From Effrenium voratum (Eukaryota > Sar > Dinophyceae > Suessiales > Symbiodiniaceae): 64,000 bases of DNA. Both the position numbers and the translations under genes were made by a program. Shown one piece after another: positions 32,438 to 42,283 of the stretch (within the stretch, counting starts at the first letter, position 1; every line of letters begins with the position of its first letter). Location: NCBI GenBank assembly GCA_963377175.1, contig CAUJNA010001591.1, forward strand, positions 2,501 through 66,500, read 5' to 3'. The notes beneath the pieces are model-generated. The model had not been told where the DNA came from. It ran no database searches and worked only from the letters and a program-made list of their open reading frames with translations.

Positions 32438-32919
32438 ATTTTTCTTAGTCTTCGACAACTGTTCCTTCAACTGTAAACGCTTCGCGCTGCCCGCCTCGGC
32501 CAGTATTATTCTTTTTGTTGGCTTTAAAGTATTGTGTTTGGTTGGCTTTGAAGTGTTGTGTCTTCTTGAGTGAGTGAGTCAGCACCGAAATGCGTGAGCT
32601 GGTTTCCAAGATATATGGTGGGTGCATGTTTCCTGGATAACCACAAACAAGGGGGCTTCCCCCAAACAAGACGCCCATCTGAGTCTGGGCCCTCGATCTC
32701 TCAAAGTCTTTGTGGCAGGACTCAAGGACTCCTGGCGCTCATTCCCCGCCGCCATTTCCGTCGCCATTGCGCCCACTCAACGAGGCTCCTCTGGACACCA
32801 GAGAGAAACTACCAGTTCTCAGGTTCTGCCTGTTGGCAACACCCCATGTGTCTGCGGCTCTATCGGCAAGAGCGCGGACTTCTTGATTGTAGTGGCAGCG
32901 GCATGCGTCAAAGCAAAGC
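32438..32919 (+). other. Start of the element-poor GC-rich region; no exon assigned
   Basis: Long open stretches on the plus strand (32,570-32,929 and 32,622-32,981) but no domain. None of the named short families occurs from here to 38,131. Confidence 0.35.
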
Positions 32920-33147
32920 ATGGTCGTAGTTGGGAAACATGGCGGCCTCGCATCCGGAGAGCATGGCAACGCAAGGTATAAGTTTCCTGTGGCTCGATCG
33001 GACTTCAGCGTGCTGGAGAAGCAGTGCATGGGACGGGGCGCATCGACGTTGGACAACTGCACTCTGTTGAAGCGCGGGGAGAACAACACCGAGGCCACTG
33101 CTGAAGACTTCTTGGACAGTGAGAAGTCCTGCACCACGATCCGCAAG
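32920..33147 (+). CDS. Probable exon, unknown protein
   Basis: ATG at 32,920 opens MVVVGKHGGLASGEHGNARY. Polar sequence continues with FPVARSDFSVLEKQCMGRGA and ATAEDFLDSEKSCTTIRK. It ends at AAG|GTGAGA (33,148), a strong donor. Whether the ATG is a true start is uncertain. It may belong to the same gene as the zinc-ribbon/OB-like part downstream. Confidence 0.4.
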
Positions 33148-33368
33148 GTGAGAAAGCGGACAAGCTTCGCGCTCTGGACGCGAGCCGTGAAGCTGCCATC
33201 TCTGTGCCTTGGTGCCCTTCGCTCGGCGCAGGAGGCCGCTTGACATCAGACCTGTCTCCTTGCTATGTGGCCTGTGCGTCTAACGTGTGCGCCTGCGGCT
33301 TGGCGATGGCGCAAGGTACTTTGCAGGCCAGGGCCATGTTGCTTGTGCATGATGCGAGTCCATGTTAG

Positions 33369-33955
33369 CATGATCCGGGCCAAGTTTTTGCGCCAAGCTT
33401 TTGGCCCGCTGACGAGGAGAAGGTCGAGGTTGCGATGCGTGCCGCCTGGCTGGTGTCTGTGGTTGGTGACCCCGTCTACATCCCGTGCAAGCGCTGCGGC
33501 ACGAAGGTCCATCCGGACACAAACAAGTGCAAGCGAGCGGGCACCGCTGCTTGTGTGAGTGAGCCGACAGCGCTGCCCGCGTGTTGGCAGCAGCGCGCAT
33601 TGCAGACTGGAGCGGCCAAGTGGAGAACGTCTTGATTGGCGGCGAGCACTTGGCGGTTCTGGCCAAGGTGGATGACGAGCAGCAGGTCGCAAAGGTGATC
33701 GAAGAGAAGGCCATGCAGGCGCTCTGCTTCAAAGGCCCCTTCGATGTTAGACTTGCTACGGCCCCTCACATGACTCAAGGATGGCAAGCGCGACAGGTCG
33801 GAGAGCCATCGGCGACGGCAACTCCTGACTGCGACCCAGCAAGAGCCAGGCTTGCCCACGCAGGCTTCGTATTCCTCGCAGCCAGGCCTGCCTTGGGCAT
33901 CGATTACAATGACTCGAGTCGACCAATGGCCAAGAAGGTGATCCGCATCGACTAG
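33369..33955 (+). CDS. Zinc-ribbon plus OB-fold-like protein, RPA1 C-terminus-like
   Basis: The first part (33,369-33,550) reads through VAMRAAWLVSVVGDPVYIP into CKRCGTKVHPDTNKC, a CxxC...C metal-binding loop. The second part (about 33,587-33,955, in another frame) reads ARIADWSGQVENVLIGGEH then AVLAKVDDEQQVAKVIEEKA and ends at a stop at 33,955. The order resembles the C-terminal DNA-binding domain of replication protein A large subunit, where a zinc ribbon is followed by a strand with I.D.TG. The frame change lies at 33,551-33,587, which could be a 36-base intron (GTGTGAG...GGCAG) or a frameshift. It would bind single-stranded DNA if the homology holds. Other OB-fold proteins are possible. 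Confidence 0.4.
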
Positions 33956-34147
33956 CAGCGAAAGCGCTGTGCTGCCAGTTCGCGACCTGTACAAGGACAT
34001 CACCTGCTCTGACTTGGGCACTTTCTTTCAACGTGGCAGCGTGTTCGCCTCCTACATTTTGCCCCCAAGAGTCAAGGTCAAACCGCTCGAGAAGCTGCCG
34101 AAGGCGGCCACTGCTCCTTCGAAGGGACCTTTGCCTTCGCCAATCAT

Positions 34148-34545
34148 GTGCTCGTTGCACAGCTGAAGGAAAGCGTCCCGGAAGGCTGTCTGGCGCAGAG
34201 CCAGCGTGCCGAAGATTACGGGTTTCGCAAAGCAAGCCTTGGCCAAGTTGCGCAAGCTGTAGCGGACTTTCTTTGGCCACGGGCGAAGCCCATTGCATCA
34301 GTGCTAAAAGATGAAGCTCCACTGCATTGGTCGTCCAAGATGCATTTCCGCAGCTTCGAGATGACGCGTGAAGAGATGTGGGCTGCAGCCGCTAAGGCCG
34401 TGGCTGTGACCAACCTGCAGATGCGCTATGCGGGCACATACCTTCGATTGCGCCGGAGCCATCTCCAGCTCTGGCGGATGAGCGCGGCCGCTGTCGCGGC
34501 CCTATCCTGCCACAAGGACGCGGCCCGATGGAGAGCAGATGATCT
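34148..34545 (+). CDS. Coding-like segment, unknown
   Basis: Open over 130 codons: LKESVPEGCLAQSQRAEDYG, then GQVAQAVADFLWPRAKPIAS, then FRSFEMTREEMWAAAAKAVA. Helical and Ala-rich towards the end, with LQMRYAGTYLRLRRSHLQLW. Good coding look, no domain recognised. Probably an exon of the same locus as its neighbours. Confidence 0.4.
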
Positions 34546-34557
34546 CACTGCCGTGCC

Positions 34558-34681
34558 CGGGAGCAGATGCTGTTGCGCAGAACCTGCTGGGCAAGGCTTG
34601 TGAAGCAATGGCTTTTTCGGATGTCGCGACCAAAATGCTCGGGACAAATAAGCGCTTGCTGTCACATAGACGCGGGCTGTA
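34558..34681 (+). CDS. Possible last exon, related to the tandem repeat downstream
   Basis: Reads GADAVAQNLLGKACEAMAFS then DVATKMLGTNKRLLSHRRGL and stops at 34,681. The first third resembles the roughly 280-base repeat units starting at 35,411 (GAGCAGATGC.GT.G.GCAGAA), so the repeat array seems to have grown from this coding sequence. Confidence 0.35.
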
Positions 34682-35043
34682 GGACTCGAGGGAGACGCAG
34701 ATTACGCTTGTCAGGCCAGCTACTTGATCTCATCCAGGACCTTGCTGTCCAGCAGCTCCGAACGCGCCGTGTTCGAGCGCTGCAAATCTGACTGAAACAT
34801 ATGTGAGGACGCCCGACAGGAGTCTCCGTCCTGCCCTCAGCTGAATTCGAGCGAGCCTTCAACATTGGCGTATGCGTGGCGTCCCCGCCGCTGCAATGAG
34901 GCAACGGTCTTTGTGAAAGGCGCCGGTCTCAGACGGCTTCTTTGCTTTTGCTAGATGGCTGACAGACGAATCTGTCAGCCTAACTCCATGCACAGCAGCC
35001 GTACTGCAGCGCAAAGGACTTTGTAGTTGCAAAGCTAGAACTC
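34682..35043. other. No gene recognised
   Basis: Link between coding-like parts; a small GACAGACGAATCTGTC inverted repeat lies at 34,960-34,976. Confidence 0.4.
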
Positions 35044-35409
35044 ATGGCAAGCTTCGATGCCTTCTTTCGCCTTCTTGGTCTCGACGCTCGACAAGTTGAG
35101 ACCGAGGACATGAGCGTGGTTAAGTCTGCTTACAAGCGTCTGCCCTTGAAGAAAACATTCAGACAAGTGCCATCACGACGGCTTCGTATAGATGAGGTCA
35201 AGTTTTCAATCTCAGAAATGGCTCGCTACGAAGCGCGGGGAAGTTTATGGGCGCAGCGCGGCCTATCACAGGCCCGAAAGCGCAGGCGTACCTTGGAGGA
35301 TGCCCAGGTCCTCATATCTGCAACAGCCGCCCGGCAGAAACTTTCTGCGAGCTCATGGCAAGTTGCCAGAAAAGCGACAGCTCGAATATTTGTACTTATA
35401 TGCGGCTAG
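35044..35409 (+). CDS. Unknown protein, weak J-domain-like start
   Basis: ATG at 35,044: MASFDAFFRLLGLDARQVE, then EDMSVVKSAYKRLPLK. The F(Y)xxLGL...(I/V)KxAYxxL spacing recalls helices I and II of a DnaJ J domain, but the HPD motif expected next is absent (KKTFRQ). Then comes a basic helical stretch and a stop at 35,407-35,409. Calling it a J protein would be premature; it may be a degenerate copy or a chance likeness. Confidence 0.3.
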   Translation: MASFDAFFRLLGLDARQVETEDMSVVKSAYKRLPLKKTFRQVPSRRLRIDEVKFSISEMARYEARGSLWAQRGLSQARKRRRTLEDAQVLISATAARQKLSASSWQVARKATARIFVLICG

Positions 35410-35410
35410 C

Positions 35411-36190
35411 AGCAAGGCTTGTAGTGAAGCATGTCAAGGCTGCGTTCGAGCGCGTGCTCAGCTGCTGTTCCGGGGAGCAGATGCCGTCGTGCAGGCAGAA
35501 GCTCTTCGGCGGAGCGGCGCACTCCCAAAAAAAAGGCACCCAAGACTTGCCGGCAAGCAACTGCAGTCGACTGTCCTTTCCACGTGCCAGGTCCACATGT
35601 GCACGCTCGCGCCGGCCTCAGGATCAAATGCAGCTTCCCTGCACTCCAGCTTTTGACTTGCTACAAGATTGTCTGAGCGAGTGACTTATGCGCAGGGCTT
35701 GTATAGAGCTTTGCAAGGCTGCAATCGAGCGCGTGCTCAGCTGCTGTTCCGGGGAGCAGATGCCGTCGTGCCGTGCAGAACCTCTTCGGCGGAGCGGTGT
35801 ACTCCCAAAAAACCCAAGACTTGCCGGCAAGCAACTGCAGTCGACGGTCCTTTCCACGTGCCAGGTCCACACGTGCACGCTCGCGCCGGCCTCGGGATCA
35901 AATGCAGCTTTTCTGCACTCCAGCGTTTGACTTGCTGCAAGATTGTCTGAGCGAGCGATTTATGCGCAAGGCTTGTAGTGGAGCCTTTCAAGGCTGCGTT
36001 CGAACGCGTGCTGAGCTGCTGCTCCGGGGAGCAGATGCCGCCGTGCAGAACCTCTTCAGCTGCAGTCGATTGTCCTTTCCACGTGCCAGGTCCACAAGTA
36101 CACGCTCGAGCCGGCCTCAGGATTAAGTGCAGCTTTTCTGCATTCCAACTTTTGACTTGCTGCAAGATTTTTTGAATGAATGACTTGCCA
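35411..36190 (+). repeat. Tandem repeat, unit about 280 bases, three copies
   Basis: Units begin AAGGCTTGTAGTG near 35,414, 35,694 (changed to GGGCTTGTATAG) and 35,968. Each contains TGCTCAGCTGCTGTTCCGGG, GAGCAGATGCCGTCGTGC, then CACGTGCCAGGTCCACA and TCCAGCTTTTGACTTG. The third unit lacks about 50 bases in the middle (the CTCCCAAAAAACCCAAGACTT part). A weak trace continues near 36,215-36,235. The frames are disturbed between units, so it is unlikely to code as it stands. Confidence 0.9.
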
Positions 36191-36880
36191 TGCTTCGTGA
36201 ATCAGGGCAAGTTTGTCGGAACTCCAGCTTTCGACTCGTTGGTGCTCGCTGTCAGACTGCTTCTTCAGTGCCGCTTGCTGTCATGCCAAAGCCTTAATGT
36301 ATCATGACTCTTCACGTGCGCTTGCCAGAGCAGACCTTGAAACCGGGTGAAGGGAGCTCTTGTCGGCTCTGATCGCTGCGCTTCGCTGTCTCACCATGCC
36401 GGCAATGCAAAGCATTACCCTGCACGTCGGGGCTGGCGCACTACTGCAGAGGCCATGTCTTTGATGCATGCCGTGTGTTTGACCGCCTTTCACTCAACCC
36501 ATCCCTTTGCATTAGTTGAGGCAACGTGCGCCCAGGCTTTGTTGCGATGCATCGAGAGTGATGCCAAAGACTGGGACTCTGCAGACAAGAGGCCTGGACC
36601 CACACACTGCGCAGCCACGAAATCACGTTTCGGCCTGTGCTGCTTGACTCTCATAACTCCTTGGCAAGGCTAGTCGGACTGTTCATGCCTTTGGGCCACA
36701 AGGGTATTCGTCGGCATCACGTGAGGAGAGCGGAGGCTTGCAGAACATATTTCCTTATTTTGCCTCTTCATGGGAAGTCTTCATGCCATGGAAGAGATCG
36801 TGCGCACGGCAGACTGCGGCACTGAGCTCTTCCGTCTGAGGGCTGGCAGTCTGCCTAGGCGCTTTTCTTAGCGCCGCGGC
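36191..36880. other. No gene recognised
   Basis: GC-rich, partly open (36,347-36,673), with MSLMHAVCLTAFHSTHPF. No domain or splice signals found. Confidence 0.35.
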
Positions 36881-37025
36881 GGGAATGCTGTTGTGCTGCA
36901 CCGCCGCGGTGCCTGGCGGCGCCAAGATGAAGCGCCAGCCCTTGTCGCCGGCAGGAATGCTGTTGCGCTGCGCCGCCGCGGTGCCTGGGCGGCGCCAAGA
37001 TGACGCCTGCCAGGCAGGAATCCTG
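36881..37025 (+). repeat. 72-base tandem duplication
   Basis: GGAATGCTGTTG.GCTGC..CGCCGCGGTGCCTGG.GGCGCCAAGATGA occurs at 36,882 and 36,954; a third start (GGAATCCTGCT) lies at 37,018. GC-rich. Confidence 0.8.
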
Positions 37026-37179
37026 CTCGTAGGCTTTTTAAGCGCTAGCCTTTGTCGCCGTGGCGGAACCGTCCCGATTCACTGTCTGCGCACGCGCATG
37101 TTCCGTGGCTGAGCCTGTCCAAGCTTTTGCCGATCACTAGTGAAGGCTGTCGTGCCGCAGCTATGACCAGCGAAGTGAC

Positions 37180-37646
37180 GCAATGGGAAGGATCGCTGGA
37201 CCGCCTCACGGCAGAGAACTGCCGTCGCATGAAAGTCTTGCAGAGCTTCCAAGACCAGGCGGCAACAGGTGGTGCAAGATGATTTTGCGCTTTGTCGACA
37301 ATTCGACAAGACTGGCAAAGGTCTCTACGCCGAAGTCCGAGGCCAGACTGCGGCGGACGTGGGCGCAAAAGCAACGCGTGGCTGTCACCTGCTCTCTTGG
37401 CCACCGGCCTGAAGACCACGGCCAACAAGTTCCCACCTCTTCAGCATGGCTGATGGCGCTCTGTTGGTCGGCCGCATGCTGCAGGACTGTGACACGGACA
37501 TGATGACCTTGCATGCGGAATGCATGGCTAGAGCGCCTGAAAATGTGGCTCGGACTTTCACGGAAGAGATTGACATGGTCTGGAGCCTGTTCGACGCTCA
37601 GCCGGAGGTCGCTCGGGCAACAAGCTGGCGGCGGGTGTCTTGGTAG
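37180..37646 (+). CDS. Coding-like segments, unknown
   Basis: Three pieces in different frames: LTAENCRRMKVLQSFQDQA (37,206-), DDFALCRQFDKTGKGLYAEV (37,275-), and 37,446-37,646 with ADGALLVGRMLQDCDTDMM and FTEEIDMVWSLFDAQPEV. The last looks like a helical repeat protein. The pieces may be exons with very short introns or a frameshifted copy. No family recognised. Confidence 0.35.
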
Positions 37647-37889
37647 TGTAGCTGAGAGACTGCGCCGCCCGGACGGACGCTGTCGTGCCGAACTCCAAGG
37701 GCTGCCGACTGAGACTTCAGCGGAGACAGTTATAGGCGCCCGGGAAAGTATTGTGTTTGCATGTCATAGCTGGCTTGCTTTGCACTGGTTCCATAAAACA
37801 AGCAAGGGTTGTTAGGCAGTTGCTGGAGAAGTACTGGACCCCATCATTTCACATCCATTTACATTGCACGCGACGCATCTCCATGATAA

Positions 37890-37983
37890 TCGGGCTCGGA
37901 CTGGCGCGCTCACGGAAGAGAAGGACATGGTCTGCGGCCTGCTCGCCGCGAAGCCGGAGGTTGTGAGCAACAAGCGAAAGTGA
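37890..37983 (+). CDS. Partial duplicate of the preceding coding segment
   Basis: Reads ARTGALTEEKDMVCGLLAAK then PEVVSNKRK and a stop, matching ARTFTEEIDMVWSLFDAQPEV at about 37,548. An exon-sized duplication, roughly 350 bases apart, with a different ending. Confidence 0.4.
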
Positions 37984-38130
37984 AGTGCTCCTCTTGTTCC
38001 AGAGTAGAGGAAACGCCTTCGAAAATGAAGTGTCCTCTTGCTGTAGCTCATGGGTGTTTGCAGCTGACAGGTTGCACATCAAGCAAAAAGACTTGCGCGG
38101 GAATGATCACGGGGCTGTGATGGTTTCGGG

Positions 38131-38211
38131 CCTATAGTGGCTAAGTGGTTGAAATCCAACCACTTAACTGCTAACTTTTAAGTTTTTGCCCCCCTTCCAA
38201 CGTCAACCAAG
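38131..38211 (+). repeat. Family W element, copy 2 (left end missing)
   Basis: TAAGTGGTTG-AAATC-CAACCACTTA is a perfect 10-base stem, followed by CTGCTAAC and CCTTCCAACGTCAACCAAG. It marks the right edge of the element-poor region. Confidence 0.85.
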
Positions 38212-39352
38212 AAAGGATCTAGTTGCGCAACGTTCTCCACCTCAAGGCAGTGCCCTTCTTGGGATCCCGAAGCTGGAATCTTACTCAGCCTGGCAACCCT
38301 TCACTGATGATTTGTGTGTGTTTGCGTTTAGGGACCCTTCTTGTTGGGGTTGTTCAAGAGGAACGTCAAAACGACGCCATCCATTTTGGGGTCCCTTGTT
38401 TTGACACATACCCAGTTGTGTTGGTGCTTTGGTGATTTGAGCCCCTGGTTGTTTTCTTAGTCAATGTGGGGGCACCCCTTAGCCTCAAAACCGATCCCAG
38501 CCACCCAGAGGCAAGCCGAACTTGCACGATACTTGACATGGGTTGTTCAAGAGGAGTTGCGCCATTTTGGACTAGTGGGTGCTCAGGGTGAGGCCCTTGT
38601 TGGGTGTTGCGATTTCGGGGGTCCCTCGAGTCGGGCAGGCAAGAGACGACAGAGCAGCAACCAGAGTGCGGCTCTGAGAGAACCTTCGCAAGGAAGCACG
38701 GACTCAGCTTACTTCCTTTCGCCCGTTTTCCTTTGCAGGACCGTTGCGGCGCCTATCCAAATCACTTTTTGATTTTTGACAGCATCACTTGGACGTGATT
38801 AGCCCTGACCTTCTTGGAACCTCTCTCTGGCCAGCAAGAGGTTGAGCAAGAAAGCAAGGCATTCCGGGGCGATGCGATGGTCCATGTGTTTTTCTCTGGA
38901 GCAGGAGTCCTTACCCGCATTGTCGTTGTTGTTGTTCAACTCATTGTCGTTTTGTTGCTACTGTCTGTTTGTGGCAAGGAACCTACCGATAGCTTCTCGT
39001 CTGACCTGCAAATGGGTGTGGTTAATTCTGCCATTTCGGTGGTTCTTCGCCAATCTTGGAAGGTAACACCGGGGCCCAATGGACCTGCACTTATCGAGAG
39101 CTCAGCGGGCACCTTTCAGGATGTTGACCCTTTGAACCATGGAAGCTGACAGGGGTTTCGATTACTACAGTACTCTTCGAAATGCCTCCCGGGTAGATGC
39201 GTTCGAAACAACTTGTTGGTTTGCCTTTGACCCAGTTCGGTGATTGAGTTCAGTGTGGGGGGCACTAGTTGAAAAGCAACTCCCAGAGACAAGCTGTCAT
39301 TTGCCTGCCCAATCGACCTTCCTGTTTGGAGTGCCAATGCGGGTTGTCTCAA
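38212..39352. other. No gene recognised
   Basis: Two open stretches (38,464-38,772 and 38,814-39,149) have mixed composition; the second has a hydrophobic run (IVVVVVQLIVVLLLLSVCG) that is T/G-rich and probably chance. Confidence 0.35.
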
Positions 39353-39403
39353 ATACATATATATATATATATATATAGGTGTGTGTATATATATATATAT
39401 ATA
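39353..39403. repeat. TA/TG microsatellite
   Basis: (AT)n, then GGTGTGTG, then (TA)n. Confidence 0.9.
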
Positions 39404-39613
39404 TGCTCGACCCCCCCCCAAGATCCGCAGCGGCTTTCGTCTGTCAACTGTCTGTCTGGCAGACTATCGAACAACTCACGGACAACTATCTGTCAAGTGT
39501 CTTCCAAAAAGCCTCCCAAACAATCGCAAGGCCTGTCATGGAAAGAGGCCAAAGGAAGGTGAAACAACACATGATCTTCTGTAGCTTTTGAAAAGTTCCG
39601 TCTACCTGTAGGG

Positions 39614-39766
39614 ATGTCCAATCTTCTCTTCAAAAAACTGCCCGCAGAAGTGGTGCGGATGATAGAGGCATGGGCAGCGGAACCCGCCCCCGACGGACCT
39701 GCAGTCCTGGTTGGCCACTCACCAGATGGCTACTTGGCAGGACCTGTGTGCCATTTTGTTCTGTGA
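39614..39766 (+). CDS. Short open frame with F-box-like start
   Basis: ATG at 39,614: MSNLLFKKLPAEVVRMIEAW, then an Ala/Pro-rich tail to a stop at 39,764-39,766 (50 codons). LP.EVVRMI fits the beginning of an F-box or similar leucine-rich helix. In an overlapping frame LQSWLATHQMATWQDLC is also open, so a frameshift or splice may extend it. Weak. Confidence 0.25.
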   Translation: MSNLLFKKLPAEVVRMIEAWAAEPAPDGPAVLVGHSPDGYLAGPVCHFVL

Positions 39767-39870
39767 AATGGTTGCTGTTCAAGCCTGCTTCAGTTTGCTT
39801 TATCTCTTCCTCTGTACTGTCTCCGCGTTCGCCTATCTGAGGCGAGAAAGCTCCTTTGAGTGCAAAAAAA

Positions 39871-40425
39871 GGGACAGTACAGCACTTTCAGCGCCAAAAG
39901 TGTGGAGCTGTCCGTATTTTCCGGCTTCTTGAGAAGCAAAATTAGGGACAGTACAGCACTTTCAGCACCTCGTGGAACTGCCCTATTTTCTGCTTGAAAA
40001 CTTTGAAAAAGCAACAATTATTTTGGAGTCTTGGAGAAGGGCCAAGCTGGAGACTCCAAGATAATTGGTTTTCTGTTTTTTCAGCACTTTTGAAGGTTTG
40101 CAAGCAAAAAATAGGAACAGTGCAGCACTTTCAGCACGTCAACCTCTAAAACTGTGGAACTGTCCCTATTTTCTGATTCTTGGAAAGCCAAGCACTGGGA
40201 CAGTACAGCACTTGCAGCACCTCGACCTTCAAAAGTGTGGAACTGTCCGTATTTTCCAAGAAGAAGTGGCAGCAGATGATTTGTTTTGCAGACAGCAGAT
40301 GGAAGGGTGCCAAGATGTGCCAAGTGTGAAGTGCTGTGGTTTGGAGTTGCTTTGTCCAAGAAGCAGAAAAAAGGGACAGTGCCACACGTTTGGAGGTCGA
40401 GGTGCTGAAAGTGCTGTAGTGTGCC
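39871..40425. repeat. Cluster of five related hairpin units
   Basis: Units at 39,871-39,913, 39,944-39,983, 40,113-40,165, 40,198-40,248 and 40,373-40,425; the last is inverted. Each pairs GGACAGTACAGCACTT with AAGTGTGGAACTGTCC (13 of 16 positions). The second unit is shortened. TATTTTCC and AAGAAGC occur at the outer edges of most units. They could be one family of small inverted-repeat elements or copies of a structured RNA. Confidence 0.75.
40016..40066. ncRNA. Candidate RNA hairpin, 16-base stem
   Basis: AATTATTTTGGAGTCT at 40,016-40,031 pairs with AGACTCCAAGATAATT at 40,051-40,066: 15 Watson-Crick pairs and one G-U if transcribed, with a 19-base loop. It sits inside the hairpin cluster but is unrelated in sequence. 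The size fits a small-RNA precursor or a snap-back element; expression is unknown. Confidence 0.4.
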
Positions 40426-41861
40426 TATTTGTTGCTTTCCAAGAAGCAAAAACCATCTGCCAAAGCCAAAGCCAACAGAAGCCAAAATCCTAAACGGAAT
40501 CTGTTTCAGGTTTATGGGTTCTTATCAACATCAACCAGTTGCTTGCAAGTTTGCATGAACTTTACTATCTTCACAAAATACCGCTATTTGCGGTGTTTTT
40601 GCTGTTCAGAAGCACTACGCGAGGCAGATTGACTTGCAAGAGCCCCCGGCAGAGGCGAAGCGCGAATCTTGATGGGGGGGGCGACCATACATATATAGAT
40701 ATAATCTTAGATATATATATATATATATGCACACCCCAAAATGGTTGTGTAAATGTTGTGACGCTTTTAAAACCAACCCAACAAGAGAACCCTCAAAAAT
40801 CAACACGCCCATGTTCGGCCTACAGCGCCGAGATCCCATTGGTTCTCCGATGACTACTTTCCCTTGAGCCCACGGCCCCATCGGGTCGTCTCCTCTCCCT
40901 CGCGCTCGCTCGAGACCTTCGGAACCCCGGGCACTGCCGCTGCACCTGGCGGCCTGAGGGGGGGGGGTGGGCTTCGGGGGGAGACTTTTGTTTAGAGGGA
41001 TAGCGGGAGAGTGGGGAGCGGGGGCTTCGGCTTGTTTTTTAAGATGTCTTTGTTTTTCAATGCGGAATTGTTTGAGGTAGACTTAGATTAGACGACATGA
41101 TATGTGAACATATGTCTGTGTGCCCATGATCTGGGTTGTGATTCTAATTGCTTCGCAAGGGAGAGCACGTTTGAAGTCGCGGGCTTTTGTACCTTAACCA
41201 ATGCGACCTAACAGATGCTCAGTGACTCTGTGGTGGTCAAAGCCCACTTTCCCCAGAAAGGTGGTAAGGGATTTTACCTTCGCTCCCATGAAATGGGCAC
41301 CAACACTTGTGGGAAGTGCAGTCTGTGGTTCGGTTGGGTTTCGGTTCATGGACTCACCACATTTCAACCACTGGTTTCCCGTATGTTTCGGAGGACCGCC
41401 TACCGAAACTGGGCGAACCCGCCTGAGCAGATCTAAAAAAGGGCCCCCCTTCGGACTTACCATAGGTTGACCTTCAATGCCAGGTTTTTCTGAAGGGAAC
41501 CGTTGTTTTTTCGACACCCCCAGCCGAAGAGGTAGGTAGATTACGTACTAAAGCCTAGGCGGTCCTCTTCGTGACTGACTGGTCCAAAACCATCCTTTTG
41601 ACTGTGTTGTTTTCCATATGTTTGTTGGCCAGTTTGACCAAGTGCATGATTTTGACAACACATGAGCATGTCTATTTTAGAGGAACTCCCTTTCTAAGGA
41701 TGCTACGACACCCATGAAGCCTCCTTTCTTGTGAGTCCAACTTGCGCAGATGCTCGGCCTCGGAGTGACCAAAAGAACACCATCCATTTGGCCGTTCTGA
41801 TTTGGAGACAAGCCGATGGCATAACGACAGCCAGAGGAACCATAGCAACCCATTGTCTTGG
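40426..41861. other. No gene recognised
   Basis: Includes a (TA)n tract at 40,690-40,728, a G-run near 40,960 and open frames without domain at 41,200-41,520. Confidence 0.45.
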
Positions 41862-42006
41862 AAGGCGCAACCATGAGAACCATGAGAACCATGGGAACCA
41901 TAGCAACCATAAGAAGGCCTTGGAATAAGGATTCCCCTGTAAACACCACCAAACAATGGTTTCCCATGGTTTCTTAGGTGGTGCGCATTGGATTTCGTCC
42001 ATAGCA
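41862..42006 (+). repeat. Minisatellite and family P element, copy 6
   Basis: About four units of AACCATGAG (41,868-41,912) are followed by a P copy from 41,915: AAGGATTCCCCTGTAAACAC to GGATTTCGTCCATAG. The right-hand CACAGTA is lost. Confidence 0.7.
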
Positions 42007-42041
42007 ACCGTAGGAACCCCCCGGCGCCCAAAAATGTGGAG

Positions 42042-42125
42042 GTGGCTGCTGGCAACCTGGAGCTCGTGCAGCACCTGCTGAGACACGGTGCCGTACCCAA
42101 CGAGGCCGGCCTTTGCCCATTCCAA
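42042..42125 (+). CDS. Ankyrin-repeat exon
   Basis: Reads AAGNLELVQHLLRHGAVPNE, a good match to the second half of an ankyrin repeat (..AA..G.LE.V..LL..GA..N). AG at 42,040-42,041 could be the acceptor; no clear donor. Ankyrin repeats mediate protein-protein contacts and are very common in dinoflagellate proteins. The island is squeezed between a P element on the left and an A element 44 bases to the right, so the neighbouring repeats of the protein must lie in other exons. The open stretch runs on to 42,218 only by chance. Confidence 0.65.
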
Positions 42126-42168
42126 ACATTGAGCCCTTTCTTGCTGGTGCGATCGGCAGGAAATCTTG

Positions 42169-42283
42169 GGTGCATTTTGCCAAGGGATGTTAGGACTGAA
42201 CAACTTTTTGCCAACTAATGGGTTTTCCGTAGTAAACCACCAAAAGTGAATCTAGTAGGGGAGCAGAAAGCAACCGAGAAAGG
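42169..42283 (+). repeat. Family A element, copy 3
   Basis: GGGTGCATTTTGCCAAGGGA, GATGTTAGGACTGAACAAC, TTTGCCAACTAATGGG to GGAGCAGAAAGCAACCGAG. The ends GGTGCATTTTGC and GCAGAAAGCAACC are imperfect inverses. The inner stem has decayed. Confidence 0.8.

Noticed and set aside
35411..36190. Possible CRISPR-like or satellite array
   Set aside because: Units are long (about 280 bases) with no short repeat-spacer pattern; the array resembles a duplicated coding segment. No CRISPR array was seen anywhere.
38935..38985. Transmembrane helix (IVVVVVQLIVVLLLLSVCG)
   Set aside because: Encoded by a GTTGTTGTTG/TTGTCG run; no coding context or signals.
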